A stretch of 64,000 bases of DNA from assembly GCF_021631985.1 (NCBI RefSeq), contig NZ_CP070225.1:5704001-5768000 (forward strand), read 5' to 3'. Source of the DNA: Sandaracinus amylolyticus (GTDB lineage Bacteria > Myxococcota_A > Polyangia > Polyangiales > Sandaracinaceae). This document shows positions 9,585-18,611 of this stretch, piece after piece. The notes under the pieces are model-generated. The model ran no database searches and had not been told where the DNA came from. It was given only the letters and a program-made list of their open reading frames with translations. The translations under genes were made by a program, and so were the position numbers. Each line of letters begins with the position of its first letter. Position 1 is the first letter of the stretch.

Positions 9585-9650
9585 TGCGATGTCGTGCTCG
9601 AGCGCCGGAGTCGAGATCGACTCCAGCGCTCCAGTCCGGTCGCGGTCGAA

Positions 9651-11107
9651 TCAGTCGCCGCCGCACCAGGTCGTCAGTGCGTCACGAAGTCCGTCCTGCG
9701 TACCGTCTCCGGTCCACGCGACGTATCCGTCGGGCCGGATGAGCACGGCAGTCGGAGCCTCGACCACGCCGATCACCGGGAGCTCCCACGCGCCCCGATA
9801 TCGAGCGTCGACACATTCGACTCCATCCGCCCGCGCGCCGAGGTCGATCGCGCCGGGCTCTCCGAGATTCAACAGCACCGGTCGCGCGCCGTGCAGCAGC
9901 GTGAACACCCGGCGCGGGCCGCTCTCGGTCGTCAGCTCGAGATCGGGCATGCGGCGTCCGAGCAGCGGATGGCCCGCGCCGAGGTCGTAGTGGATGTCGA
10001 GACCCGACAGCAGCCCCGCGAGTCGCTTCCGCGGCTCGTCCATCTTCACCAGCTCGGACACCGTCTCGCGCAGCGCTCGGGTCCGTTCGTCGCCGCGCTG
10101 GAGCGCCGTCTGCGACATGGTCGTCTGCAGTGCGCGCGCCGTGATCGGGTGCCGCTCGCGCTGGTAGCTGTCGAGCAGGCTCTCCGCCGACGTGCCGTGG
10201 ACCACGCGGGCCAGCTTCCATCCCAGGTTGACGGCGTCGTGGACTCCGAGGTTGAGCCCTTGTCCGCCGGCCGGAGAGTGCACGTGCGCCGCGTCGCCGG
10301 CCAAGAGCACTCGTCCCTCGCGATACGAGGCAGCCTGTCGCGTCGCGTCGGTGAACCTCGACAGCCACGTGACGTCGTGAACGCCGTAGTCCGTGCCGTA
10401 GACGGACATCAGCGCTCCGCGCAGCTCGTCGAGCGTCGGCTCGTCGCCCTGTCCGACCTGCGGCTCGCACACCACGAGGCTCACGCGCTTGCCGTCGTCG
10501 AGCTTGCCGAGCCCGTGAACGCCCCTGTCGCCGTGACGGATGCCCCACGCCGGCTCACCGTCATCGCGCACTCGGCGATCAGATAGCTGACCGACGCGTC
10601 CCACCCCGGGAAATCGATACCGGCGCTCTTGCGGACCAGACTGCGACCACCGTCACACCCGACGACGTAGTCCGCGCGCAACGAAGCACCGTCCTCCAGC
10701 TCGAGGTCGACACCGGTCTCGTCCTGCACGAGTCCGATCACCTCACGACCGCGATGGATCGGCACCGCGAGCTCGGCGGCCCACTCGGCCAGGATCTGCT
10801 CGACGTGGCGCTGCGAGAGCGCGAGACCGTAGTTGTGGCGAGTCGGGAAATCGCTGATGTCGAGAGGCGCCATCCCGAAGCCCGCGGTCTGGGCCACCTG
10901 ACCTCGCGATAGAAAACGGTCCGCGAGGCCACGCTGATCGAACAGCTCGATCGTGCGCGAGTGCAGACCGCGTGCACGCATGCCGGCGAGATCCTGATTC
11001 GCACGGCGCTCGACGATCGCGACGTCGGCGCGCGCCAATGCGAGCTCCGCCGCCAACATCAGTCCCGTCGGACCTCCGCCCACGATCACCACCGAATGGT
11101 TCGTCAT
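9651..11107 (-). pseudogene. FAD-dependent aromatic-ring monooxygenase, frameshifted
   Basis: Two overlapping minus-strand frames together make one flavoprotein hydroxylase of the PheA/TfdB/Rdc-like class, about 485 residues. The N-terminal frame from the ATG at 11107 has the dinucleotide motif VIVGGGPTGLMLAAELA and the second FAD motif VGCDGGRSLVRKSAG. The C-terminal frame has LLAGDAAHVHSPAGGQGLN and the thioredoxin-like tail domain of this family. The reading passes from one frame to the other near 10558: after ...AECAMT the coding sense continues as GEPAWGIRHG, which needs one extra base. A single missing G in a short G run explains this, as a true mutation or a sequencing error. If intact it would use NADPH and O2 to hydroxylate an aromatic or polyketide substrate. 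No pathway partner is adjacent. Confidence 0.8.
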
Positions 11108-11215
11108 GGCGGGGGACTCTGCGGCACGAATTGGGGCTTCCCGCAAGCCCTGGGTCTGGCATAAACCGGAGCTGGGAGAAGACAGGCGCGCTCTGTCTTC
11201 CGCCGGGCGCCGACG

Positions 11216-12385
11216 CTACGCGAAGAGCTGCGCGAGCCACGCACGGACGCGCGCGAGGACCCCGCGCTGCTCGTCGAAGCGCGGCGGACCGGAGACCTGG
11301 GTCTCGTCTTCCATCCGTGCGCCGAGACGCGTCGACTCCTCCGACGCGCCGATCCGCGGCAGCGCGGTCACGTCGATCGTCCACGACCCCGCGCCCGCCG
11401 CCGCGGCCGCGAGCTCCTCGAGCCGCCGCAGATCGATCCCCGCGCGCTCGCGCACCAGCGCGCCGATCTCGCCCGCCGTCGCCACCCGCGGCAGGCTCGC
11501 GCGCAGCGCCGTCGCGAACGACTCCGCGTCCGCGAACCGCTCCGCCGGTGGCCGCCTCAGCGCCTGCGCGACCACTGCGGCGAGCTCCGCGGGCACGTGC
11601 GGCGCCCTCTCGCGCACGTCGGGAATCGGCGCGATCGCGAGCGCCTGGTACGCCTCGACGTAGCTCTTCGCGTGCACCAGCCGGCGGCCCGTCAGCATCT
11701 CCCACACCACGATGCCGAGCGCGAACACGTCGGTGCGCGCATCCACCGGCGCGCCCTCGATCTGCTCGGGCGCGAAGTAGCCGAGCTTCCCCTTCAGCTC
11801 GCCGGTGCGGGTGCGCGTGATCCGCGCGTACGCGTGCGCCACACCGAAGTCGGCCACGCGCGCGCACCCTTCGACGTCGACCAGCACGTTGGGCGGCGAC
11901 ATGTCGCGGTGCACGATGCCGAGCGGCGCACCGTCGGGCCCCGTCGCGCGGTGCGCGTCGTGCAGCCCGAGCGCGATCTGCGCTCCGATCTCCGCGGCGA
12001 TCGCGGGAGGGATCGCGCCGCCGTGCGCGAGCAGTCGCGAGAGCGACACGCCGACCACGAGCGGCATCACGAGGTAGGGCCGCCCCTCGTCGTCCGAGCC
12101 GAGCGTGTACGTCTCGACGCAGTGCGGGCTGGCCACCATCGACGCGATGCGCGCCTCGTCGAAGAACATCTCGACGAACTGGCGCTCGTCGACGACGTCT
12201 CGCCGCGGCTGCTTGACCGCGACGACGCGCGGCATCGAGTCGCCCGCGGGTGCGCGCGCCGCGTAGACCTCGGCCATCCCACCGGCCGCGATGCGCCCGA
12301 CGATCTCGTAGGGGCCGACTCGGCTCGGCACCGGTGTGGAGATCTCGCGCGCCGCCAACGGGGCGACGCTACCACGCCGCCGCAT
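11216..12385 (-). CDS. Ser/Thr protein kinase, soluble
   Basis: 389-residue Hanks-type kinase with no membrane helix. The catalytic domain spans about residues 25-290: glycine-rich loop IAAGGMAEV, lysine K58 in VAVKQ, catalytic loop HRDMSPPN from 159, DFG at 179-181 and FAPEQ at 204-208. Catalytic residues are intact. The M-S-P variant of the usual L-K-P loop is common in myxobacterial kinases. The C-terminal 100 residues are helical and charged with no recognised sensor. It starts 8 bases after the stop of the next kinase gene, so the two are probably cotranscribed and may phosphorylate each other or a common target. Confidence 0.92.
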   Translation of the reverse strand: MRRRGSVAPLAAREISTPVPSRVGPYEIVGRIAAGGMAEVYAARAPAGDSMPRVVAVKQPRRDVVDERQFVEMFFDEARIASMVASPHCVETYTLGSDDEGRPYLVMPLVVGVSLSRLLAHGGAIPPAIAAEIGAQIALGLHDAHRATGPDGAPLGIVHRDMSPPNVLVDVEGCARVADFGVAHAYARITRTRTGELKGKLGYFAPEQIEGAPVDARTDVFALGIVVWEMLTGRRLVHAKSYVEAYQALAIAPIPDVRERAPHVPAELAAVVAQALRRPPAERFADAESFATALRASLPRVATAGEIGALVRERAGIDLRRLEELAAAAAGAGSWTIDVTALPRIGASEESTRLGARMEDETQVSGPPRFDEQRGVLARVRAWLAQLFA

Positions 12386-12393
12386 GCGCGGCG

Positions 12394-13803
12394 TCAGGGC
12401 GTGTGCGTGGCCTCTGCCTCTTCGCGATCGAACGCATCGAGGCCCAGCAGCGGCGTTCTCTGCGTCTCGGGCACCGCGATGGGCGGCGGATCGACCGGCG
12501 TTTCCGGCTCGCTCGTGGGCTCGGCGCTCCGCGCGCTCGGGAGCGTGCGCCTCGCGCGCAGAACGGCCGGTGCGCCCGCGTCACGATGCGCCTCGGCGTC
12601 GGCCGTCGCGTCGTCTTCGACGGCGCTCGGCGCGGGCTCGAGGGTCGGCTCTTCCGCCGGTGCGACGCTCGGCTCCGCGCTCGCGGCCGGCGCGCTCGGG
12701 CTCACCGCTCGCTCCGAGAGCGCGCTCGCGGCCGTCCACGCCGCCGCGATCACGAGCGCCGCCGAGAGCGCCGCGATGCGCACCGCACGCGCCCGATTCT
12801 TCTCCGCTCGCGGCGGCGGCACCGCGGGCTCCGCGAGGCGCTCGGTGATCGTGCGCTCGATCGCCGCGAGCCGCTCGCCCGCGAGGTCGCGCACCACCTC
12901 CGCGATGCGCGCCGTCCCTGCGAGCCCTCCGTGCTCCGCGGCCGCGCGCTCCAGTCGATCCGCGAGCTCCGTCGCCGTCGCCAGCCGCGTCGCACGATCT
13001 CGCTCGAGCGCCGCGGCGACGGTCTCGACGATCACCGCGGGCAGATCGGGCCGCACCTCGTGCAGGCTCGGGATCGGCCGGCGCAGCATCTTGTCCACGA
13101 TCGCCAGCGGATTGTCCGCCTCGAAGAGACGCCGCCCCGCGAGCGTCTCCCACGCCACCACCCCGAGCGCGAACACGTCGCTCGCCGGCTCCGCCGGCTC
13201 GCCCCGCAGCTGCTCCGGCGCCGCGTACGCGACCTTCCCCTTCAGCTCACCGCTCTCCGTCTGCGTCGCGCGCGCCGCCGCTCGCGCCACCCCGAAGTCC
13301 GAGAGCCGCGCCCGCCCGTCGATCCCGACGAGCACGTTGTGCGGCGACACGTCGCGGTGCACGAGCCGCAGGGGCGCGCCGGTGAGACTGCGCGCCGCGT
13401 GCGCGTCCGCGAGCCCGCGCGCTGCCTGCACCAGGATCGCGAGCGCGACGTCGAGGTCCATCGGGCGGCCCCGCTCCGCCTGCGCGTCGAGGAGCTGGCG
13501 CAGCGACGCGCCGAGCACGAGCTCGAGCACCTGGAAGAGGATCCCGCGCTCGGGCACGCGGCCGAGGTCGAGCGTCGCGACGACGTGCGAGCTCTGGACC
13601 TGCGCGGCCACGCGCGCCTCGTCCACGAACATCCGCACGAATTTCTCGTCGCTCGCGAGGTGCGGGAGCATCACCTTGAGCGCGACGAGCTTCTGGAACG
13701 ACTCCTCGCCGAGGATGCGCGCCGCGTGCACGGTCGCCATGCCCCCGCTCCCGATCGGGCAGAGCACCTCGTAGCGCGCGAGCACCTCTCCACGAGCCAG
13801 CAC
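12394..13803 (-). CDS. Transmembrane Ser/Thr protein kinase
   Basis: 469-residue kinase, first of the tandem pair. The kinase domain covers about residues 10-285, with GSGGMATVH from 18, K43 in VALKV, HRDVSPHN from 149, DFG at 169-171 and AAPEQ at 194-198. After a helical stretch, one membrane segment lies at about 341-361. A Pro/Ala/Glu/Ser-rich tail of roughly 100 residues would then be extracytoplasmic; it has no folded domain that I can see. The start is the ATG at 13803, with a purine-rich stretch (AGGAGG-like) upstream. It is divergent from the lipoprotein gene at 13928. Confidence 0.92.
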   Translation of the reverse strand: MLARGEVLARYEVLCPIGSGGMATVHAARILGEESFQKLVALKVMLPHLASDEKFVRMFVDEARVAAQVQSSHVVATLDLGRVPERGILFQVLELVLGASLRQLLDAQAERGRPMDLDVALAILVQAARGLADAHAARSLTGAPLRLVHRDVSPHNVLVGIDGRARLSDFGVARAAARATQTESGELKGKVAYAAPEQLRGEPAEPASDVFALGVVAWETLAGRRLFEADNPLAIVDKMLRRPIPSLHEVRPDLPAVIVETVAAALERDRATRLATATELADRLERAAAEHGGLAGTARIAEVVRDLAGERLAAIERTITERLAEPAVPPPRAEKNRARAVRIAALSAALVIAAAWTAASALSERAVSPSAPAASAEPSVAPAEEPTLEPAPSAVEDDATADAEAHRDAGAPAVLRARRTLPSARSAEPTSEPETPVDPPPIAVPETQRTPLLGLDAFDREEAEATHTP

Positions 13804-13927
13804 CGGGCACGACCTCCTGAGAGCCCTCCGCGCCCACCTGCGACGCGCGCGGCGATCCTACCTCGTGTGCCCGCCGCGGCGTCAAACCACGGTTCACGAG
13901 CCGCATCGCGTCATCTAGGATCGGCGC

Positions 13928-15481
13928 GTGGTGACCGGCCGCCTCGATCGTCGCGTCATCCTCGCATGCGCCCTCGCGTGCGCGGCGCTCTGGGGGTGCG
14001 AGAGCGACCCAGCGCGCACCGAGCTCGTCGTGATCGTCGACTCCGACGTGCCGGAGCTCGACCACGTCGAGATCCACGTCGACGTACAGGGCCAGAGCGT
14101 GGTCCGCGAGACCGTCGATCTCCGCGCGTCGCCGCTGCCGATCACGTTCGGCGTGATCTCGACCTCGGGGCGCGACCGGCTCGTGCGGGTGGAGGCGATC
14201 GGGCTCGACGGCGGATCGCCGCGCGTGCACGCCGTGCGGCGCACGCGCTTCGTGCCGGGCGAGAGCCGCGTCCTGGTGGTCGTCCTCGAGGCCGCCTGCG
14301 CGGACCGCGCGCCGTGCGACGGGAACCTGACCTGCCGCGCGGGCGAGTGCACCGACGACTTCGTCGATCCCTCCGAGCTCCCCCGCTACGACGGCGAGCT
14401 CCCCGACTCGGGCATCACGCGCGTCGACGGCTCGGTGCTCGACGCCGGTCCCCCCGACGCGGGCTGCATGGACGACGCAGGTGTCGTCGGCAGGCCGGAG
14501 GGCTGCGTGCTCGACCGCTGGCCGGCGCGCCCCGTCTGCCGCGGCGACACCGGCGACGACGGGGTCGTGCGCTACGTCGCGCTGCTCGATCCGCTGATGG
14601 ACCAGGGCTCCGACGCGTGGCGCATGCTCGGCCACGACCTCGACGGCCTCTGCACCGATCCGTTGATGAACGACACGGCCGAGTGCCGCACGACGACGGG
14701 CCCGGTGCTCGATGGCCTCGGGGGGATCGACAACGCGACCTCGCGCGTGCTCGCGGGCACCCGGATCCTCTGGCCGACGTGGCTCGCGGAGGCGCAGGCG
14801 TTCGCGCGCGAGCGGATGCGTGAAGGCGACGTCGTGCCGGTCATGCGGATCCGCGGCTGGAGCGGCGAGCCCGACGACGCGCGCGTGGAGGTGTGGGTCG
14901 CCGGCAGCGTCGACGTCCTCCACGAAGACACGCCCGCGCCCGACGGCGGCGTCCTCGAGGACGATCCGTCGCGCCCCGATCCCGCGTGGGACGGAACCGA
15001 TCGCGCGTACGTCGCGGACGGGTACTTCTCGGTGGGCGACATCGGCATGCCGCTCATCGGCGACGACGACGCGTACGTCGCGGGCGGCACGCTCGTCGCG
15101 CGCATCCCGGACCGCGCACCCTTCGACGTCGCGGCGCGCAGCACCGGCGGAGTGGCGCGCATGGTGTTGACCGACGCCCGCTTCGTCGGCGCGATCGCCG
15201 CGGACGGCACGCGCTTCGATCGCGCGATGGTCATCGGTCGCTGGGGCCGCAACGATCTCCTCGGCTATCTCGAGGACGTGGGGATCTGCCCGAGCGATCC
15301 GGACTTCGCGCCGCTGCGGGTCTCGATCGAGCAAGCGCTCGACCTGCGCAGCGATCCCTCGAGCACCGGGCCCGATCTCGCGTGCGACGCGATCAGCATC
15401 GCGCTGCCCTTCGAGGCCACCGTGCCGGTGCAGTTCGGCGGGCTCGTGCGCGGCGAGTTCTCGCCGACGGGTTGTCCGTGA
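13928..15481 (+). CDS. Secreted lipoprotein of unknown function
   Basis: 517 residues from a GTG at 13928. The N-terminal leader ends in LWGC (Cys24), a plausible lipobox. Residues about 30-125 are beta-rich and resemble a small immunoglobulin-like or carbohydrate-binding-like domain. A short Cys cluster follows (CADRAPCDGNLTCRAGEC), then an Asp/Pro/Gly linker, then a larger C-terminal domain of about 350 residues with several conserved-looking Asp, Trp and Gly positions. No enzyme motif was recognised. Its stop overlaps the GTG start of the TPR protein by four bases, so the two are translated together and probably act together at the envelope. Confidence 0.8.
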   Translation: MVTGRLDRRVILACALACAALWGCESDPARTELVVIVDSDVPELDHVEIHVDVQGQSVVRETVDLRASPLPITFGVISTSGRDRLVRVEAIGLDGGSPRVHAVRRTRFVPGESRVLVVVLEAACADRAPCDGNLTCRAGECTDDFVDPSELPRYDGELPDSGITRVDGSVLDAGPPDAGCMDDAGVVGRPEGCVLDRWPARPVCRGDTGDDGVVRYVALLDPLMDQGSDAWRMLGHDLDGLCTDPLMNDTAECRTTTGPVLDGLGGIDNATSRVLAGTRILWPTWLAEAQAFARERMREGDVVPVMRIRGWSGEPDDARVEVWVAGSVDVLHEDTPAPDGGVLEDDPSRPDPAWDGTDRAYVADGYFSVGDIGMPLIGDDDAYVAGGTLVARIPDRAPFDVAARSTGGVARMVLTDARFVGAIAADGTRFDRAMVIGRWGRNDLLGYLEDVGICPSDPDFAPLRVSIEQALDLRSDPSSTGPDLACDAISIALPFEATVPVQFGGLVRGEFSPTGCP

Positions 15482-16281
15482 CGACGACGCGCGTGCTCGC
15501 GCTCGCGATCGCGTGGGCGGTCACGCTCGGCGCGGCGGGAGCGCAAGCGCAGTCGGGCTCCGGCGCATCGCTGACCGGCGCGGCGCGCGACCTCTTCCGC
15601 GACGGCATGCAGGCCGCGGAAGCGGGGCGCTGGGAGGACGCGCGCGCCGCGTTCGAGCGCAGCTACGAGCTCGCGCCGCGCGACTCGACGCTGCTCAACC
15701 TCGCGGTCGCGCTCGGCCAGACGGGGCGCCTCGTCGCAGCGATCGAAGCGTACCGGCGCTTCCTCGCGCGCGCCGACGAGACGACGCGCGCCCAGGGCGA
15801 AGCGCACGCGCGGGATGCCGTCGCCGCGCTCGAGGCGCGCATCGCGCACGTCTCGCTGACGGTGCGTGGCCTCGAAGAGGGCGACGTCGTGGCGCTCGAC
15901 GAGGTCGAGATCGCGCACGCCGCGATGGGCCTCGATCTCCCGGTCGATCCCGGCGCGCACGTCGTCACGGTCACGCGCGACGGCCGCGAGTGCGCGCGGC
16001 GTGCGCTCGAGCTCGCGGAGAGCGCGCGCCGTGACCTCGAGCTCGTCGCGATGTGTCCGCCGCCGCCGCCCATCGAGCCGGAGCTCGAGCTCACGCCGAC
16101 CCCGGTCGAGCCCGAAGATCAGAGCGAGGATCCGGCGCCGTGGATCGCGCTCGGCGTGGGCGCCGGCGCCGCGGTGATCGCAGGGATCGTGATCGCCGCC
16201 GTCGTGGTCGCGTCGCAGGGGCCGAGGGATCCGGGCCCGTTCATGGGCAACCTCGGCCCGGGCTCGTTCCCCGCGCCGTGA
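15478..16281 (+). CDS. TPR/PEGA-domain envelope protein with C-terminal membrane helix
   Basis: 267 residues from a GTG embedded in the stop of the preceding gene (GTGA). It has a signal peptide up to AGAQAQ. A TPR-type helical region follows at about residues 30-115, with the signature AAEAGRWEDARAAFERSYEL. Next is a beta-rich PEGA-like domain at about 120-190 (VRGLEEGDVVALDEVEI ... VDPGAHVVTV), then a Pro/Glu linker and one membrane helix near 220-245. This architecture is common in myxobacterial envelope proteins that scaffold other proteins or bind surface polymers. A longer frame reading in from 14893 is a shadow of the lipoprotein gene. Confidence 0.85.
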   Translation: MTTTRVLALAIAWAVTLGAAGAQAQSGSGASLTGAARDLFRDGMQAAEAGRWEDARAAFERSYELAPRDSTLLNLAVALGQTGRLVAAIEAYRRFLARADETTRAQGEAHARDAVAALEARIAHVSLTVRGLEEGDVVALDEVEIAHAAMGLDLPVDPGAHVVTVTRDGRECARRALELAESARRDLELVAMCPPPPPIEPELELTPTPVEPEDQSEDPAPWIALGVGAGAAVIAGIVIAAVVVASQGPRDPGPFMGNLGPGSFPAP

Positions 16282-16332
16282 CGGACGGCGACTCGCGCGC
16301 CAGGAATCACGCGTCTCGAGCTCGGCCCGCGC

Positions 16333-17400
16333 TCACGGCGCGATGCTGGTGCAGAACGCCATGTCGTTGGCCACGCCCAGCTCGGGCACCGGCGCACACG
16401 GATCGAGCATGCCCGCCTCGAGCTGGAGTCGGATGTCCTCCAGCCTCGTCGCGTTCTCGGCCGACACCAGGTGCGCGAGATCGTGGAACGGAGCCAGCGC
16501 CGAGCCGCCGAAGTAATTGCCCGCCTGCAGGGCGCCCCTGTCGGCATCCGCGATCAGATCCGCCACCGCGCTGACGATGCTCTTGGTCGAGCTCGACACG
16601 ATGCACTCACGAACCTCGGGGAGCGTCTGGTACTGATCGAAGTCGACCCCGATCACCGTGACGTCGCGCATGCACGCCGCGATCAGCGCAGCGTTTCCGG
16701 TCCCGCCGGCCGCGCCGAAGACGACGTCGGCTCGCATGTCGATCATCTGCTCCGCCGTCGCCGCGCCCCAGGTCGGGTTGGTGAAGCACGTCGCGATGTC
16801 GTCTTCGTGGAAGGTCGCGAGCACCGTGACGTCGGGGTTCACGTAGCGCGCTCCGTTCCAGAACCCGATTCCGAAGCGCGAGACCGGAGGAACGAAGCGG
16901 CAGCCGAGCACCGCGCCGACCACGCCGGTCTCGGTCACCAGCCCTGCGAGCGCGCCCGCGAGGAAGCCTCCGACGTCCTCGTGGAACACGACGCCCGCGA
17001 CGTTCGGAATCGTCGACTCCTGGAACTGGTCGGTCCCGATGAAGCTGACGTCGGGATGCCGCATCGCAGCGGCGCGCGTCCCTTCGCCCATCGTGAACGA
17101 CGACGTCACGACGATGTCGAAGCCCTCCTCGACCACCTCGTCGATCCGGGCGCCCCACACCTCCGGATCGGGCGAGTTGGTGACGACGCTGCGCAAACAC
17201 TCGTCGGGCAGCTCGAGCGCCGCAGCAGCCCGCAGCACGCCATTCCAGCCCGACGCGGTGAAGCCCTGATCGCCGAGGTCGCCGACGTCGACGACGTATG
17301 CGATCCGCGTGCGACAGGGATCGCTCGCCTCGGCCTCACACGAGGCGAGCAACACGACACATGCGAGAACGGGCAGACGCCCGATCGAGGAGTTGCACAT
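16333..17400 (-). CDS. BMP-family substrate-binding lipoprotein (copy 1)
   Basis: Periplasmic binding protein of the Bmp/PnrA/Med family, 355 residues. These proteins usually bind purine nucleosides for ABC import. The signal ends in a lipobox (LLASC). Family marks are the early DLGDQGFTASGWNGV loop, the SFIGTDQF strand and GVDFDQYQTLPEV. Two adjacent ATGs (17403 and 17400) follow a strong AAGGAGG. I chose 17400 because its spacing of five bases is better. It is the downstream member of a duplicated pair, sharing long identical DNA tracts with the next gene. No ABC ATPase or permease is nearby, so its role could be sensing or delivery to a distant transporter. The ligand is not known. Confidence 0.88.
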   Translation of the reverse strand: MCNSSIGRLPVLACVVLLASCEAEASDPCRTRIAYVVDVGDLGDQGFTASGWNGVLRAAAALELPDECLRSVVTNSPDPEVWGARIDEVVEEGFDIVVTSSFTMGEGTRAAAMRHPDVSFIGTDQFQESTIPNVAGVVFHEDVGGFLAGALAGLVTETGVVGAVLGCRFVPPVSRFGIGFWNGARYVNPDVTVLATFHEDDIATCFTNPTWGAATAEQMIDMRADVVFGAAGGTGNAALIAACMRDVTVIGVDFDQYQTLPEVRECIVSSSTKSIVSAVADLIADADRGALQAGNYFGGSALAPFHDLAHLVSAENATRLEDIRLQLEAGMLDPCAPVPELGVANDMAFCTSIAP

Positions 17401-17483
17401 CATGTCCTCCTTCTTGACGTTCTCGCGCCGGTACAAGCGCTGCGCGAGCGCGCGGAATCACGTGTGTCGTGCTCGCGCCGCGC

Positions 17484-18566
17484 TCAGTTCGCGCCGCCGG
17501 TGCAGAACGCCATGTCGTTCGCTTCGCCGAGCTCCTCCACCCGCGCGCACGGGTCGAGCGTGCCCGCCTCGAGCTGCAGTCGGATGTCCTCCAGCGTCAT
17601 CGCGTTCTCGGCCGACACCAGGTGCGCGAGATCGTGGAACGGAGCCAGCGCCGAGCCGCCGGCGTAGTTGCCCGCCGGCAAGGCTCCTCGCTCGGCGTCC
17701 GCGATCAGATCCGCCACCGCGCTGACGATGCTCTTGGTCGAGCTCGACAGGATGCACTCACGGACCTCGGGCAGCGTCTGGTACTGATCGAAGTCGACGC
17801 CGATCACCCTGGCGCCTCGCGTGCACGCCGCGATCAGCGCGCCGGTTCCGGTGCCGCCGGCCGCGGCGAAGACGACGTCGGCTTCCATGTCGACCATCTG
17901 CTCCGCCGACGCCGCGCCCCAGGTCGGGTCGCTGAAGCACGTCGCGATGTCGTCCTCGTGGAAGTCCGCGATCACCGTGACGTCGGGGTTCACGTGGCGC
18001 GCTCCGTTCCAGTAGCCGATCGCGAAGCGCGGGATCGCAGAGATGGAGGGGCAGCCGAGCACGACGCCGACCGTGTCGCTCTGGGTCGTCATGCCCGCGA
18101 GCGCGCCCGCGAGGAACCCACCGATGTCCTCGCGGAACACGATGCCGACGACGTTCGGAATCGTCGTCTCCTGGAACTGGTCGGTCCCGATGAAGCTGAC
18201 GTCGGGATGCCGCAGCGCGGCGTCGCGAGTCCCCTCGGTCATCGAGGGCGACTTGGTCACGATGATGTCGAAGCCCTCGGCGACCAGCTCGTCGATGCGG
18301 GCGCCCCACACCGCGGCGTCGGTCGAGTTCGTCTGGACGCTGCGCACGCACTCATCGGGTAGCTCGAGCGCCGCGGCGCCTTGCAGCACGCCATTCCAAC
18401 CCGACGCGACGTAGCCCTGATCACTGATGTCGCCGGTATCGATCACGTATGCGATTCGCGCGCGACAGGGATCGTCGGCCTCGGCCTCGCACGAGGCGAG
18501 CAACACGACACATGCGAGAACGGGCAGACGCCCGATCAAAGAGCTCCACAGGATCCGAAACTGCAT
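17484..18566 (-). CDS. BMP-family substrate-binding lipoprotein (copy 2)
   Basis: 360-residue paralogue of the preceding lipoprotein, with the same leader (IGRLPVLACVVLLASC), the same motif order (DISDQGYVASGWNGV, SFIGTDQFQE, GVDFDQYQTLPEV) and a nearly identical C-terminal third. Differences concentrate in the ligand-cleft loops: TKSPSMTEG here against TSSFTMGEG in the other copy, and CPSISAIPR against CRFVPPVSR. The two may therefore bind different ligands of one class. The ATG at 18566 has a strong AAGGAGGGGG upstream. It lies 45 bases after the LivJ-like gene stop and is probably in the same operon as the TonB receptor. Confidence 0.88.
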   Translation of the reverse strand: MQFRILWSSLIGRLPVLACVVLLASCEAEADDPCRARIAYVIDTGDISDQGYVASGWNGVLQGAAALELPDECVRSVQTNSTDAAVWGARIDELVAEGFDIIVTKSPSMTEGTRDAALRHPDVSFIGTDQFQETTIPNVVGIVFREDIGGFLAGALAGMTTQSDTVGVVLGCPSISAIPRFAIGYWNGARHVNPDVTVIADFHEDDIATCFSDPTWGAASAEQMVDMEADVVFAAAGGTGTGALIAACTRGARVIGVDFDQYQTLPEVRECILSSSTKSIVSAVADLIADAERGALPAGNYAGGSALAPFHDLAHLVSAENAMTLEDIRLQLEAGTLDPCARVEELGEANDMAFCTGGAN

Positions 18567-18611
18567 GTCTCCCCCTCCTTGGTTCGTTCTCGCGCCGCCC
18601 GGACGCGGTTA

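Noticed and set aside
10481-11107. Programmed -1 ribosomal frameshift in the monooxygenase
   Set aside because: The shift site (ATGACGGTGAGC) has no slippery heptamer. A missing base is simpler.
11597-14823. Plus-strand frames opposite the tandem kinases
   Set aside because: Shadow composition; kinase motifs on the minus strand are complete.
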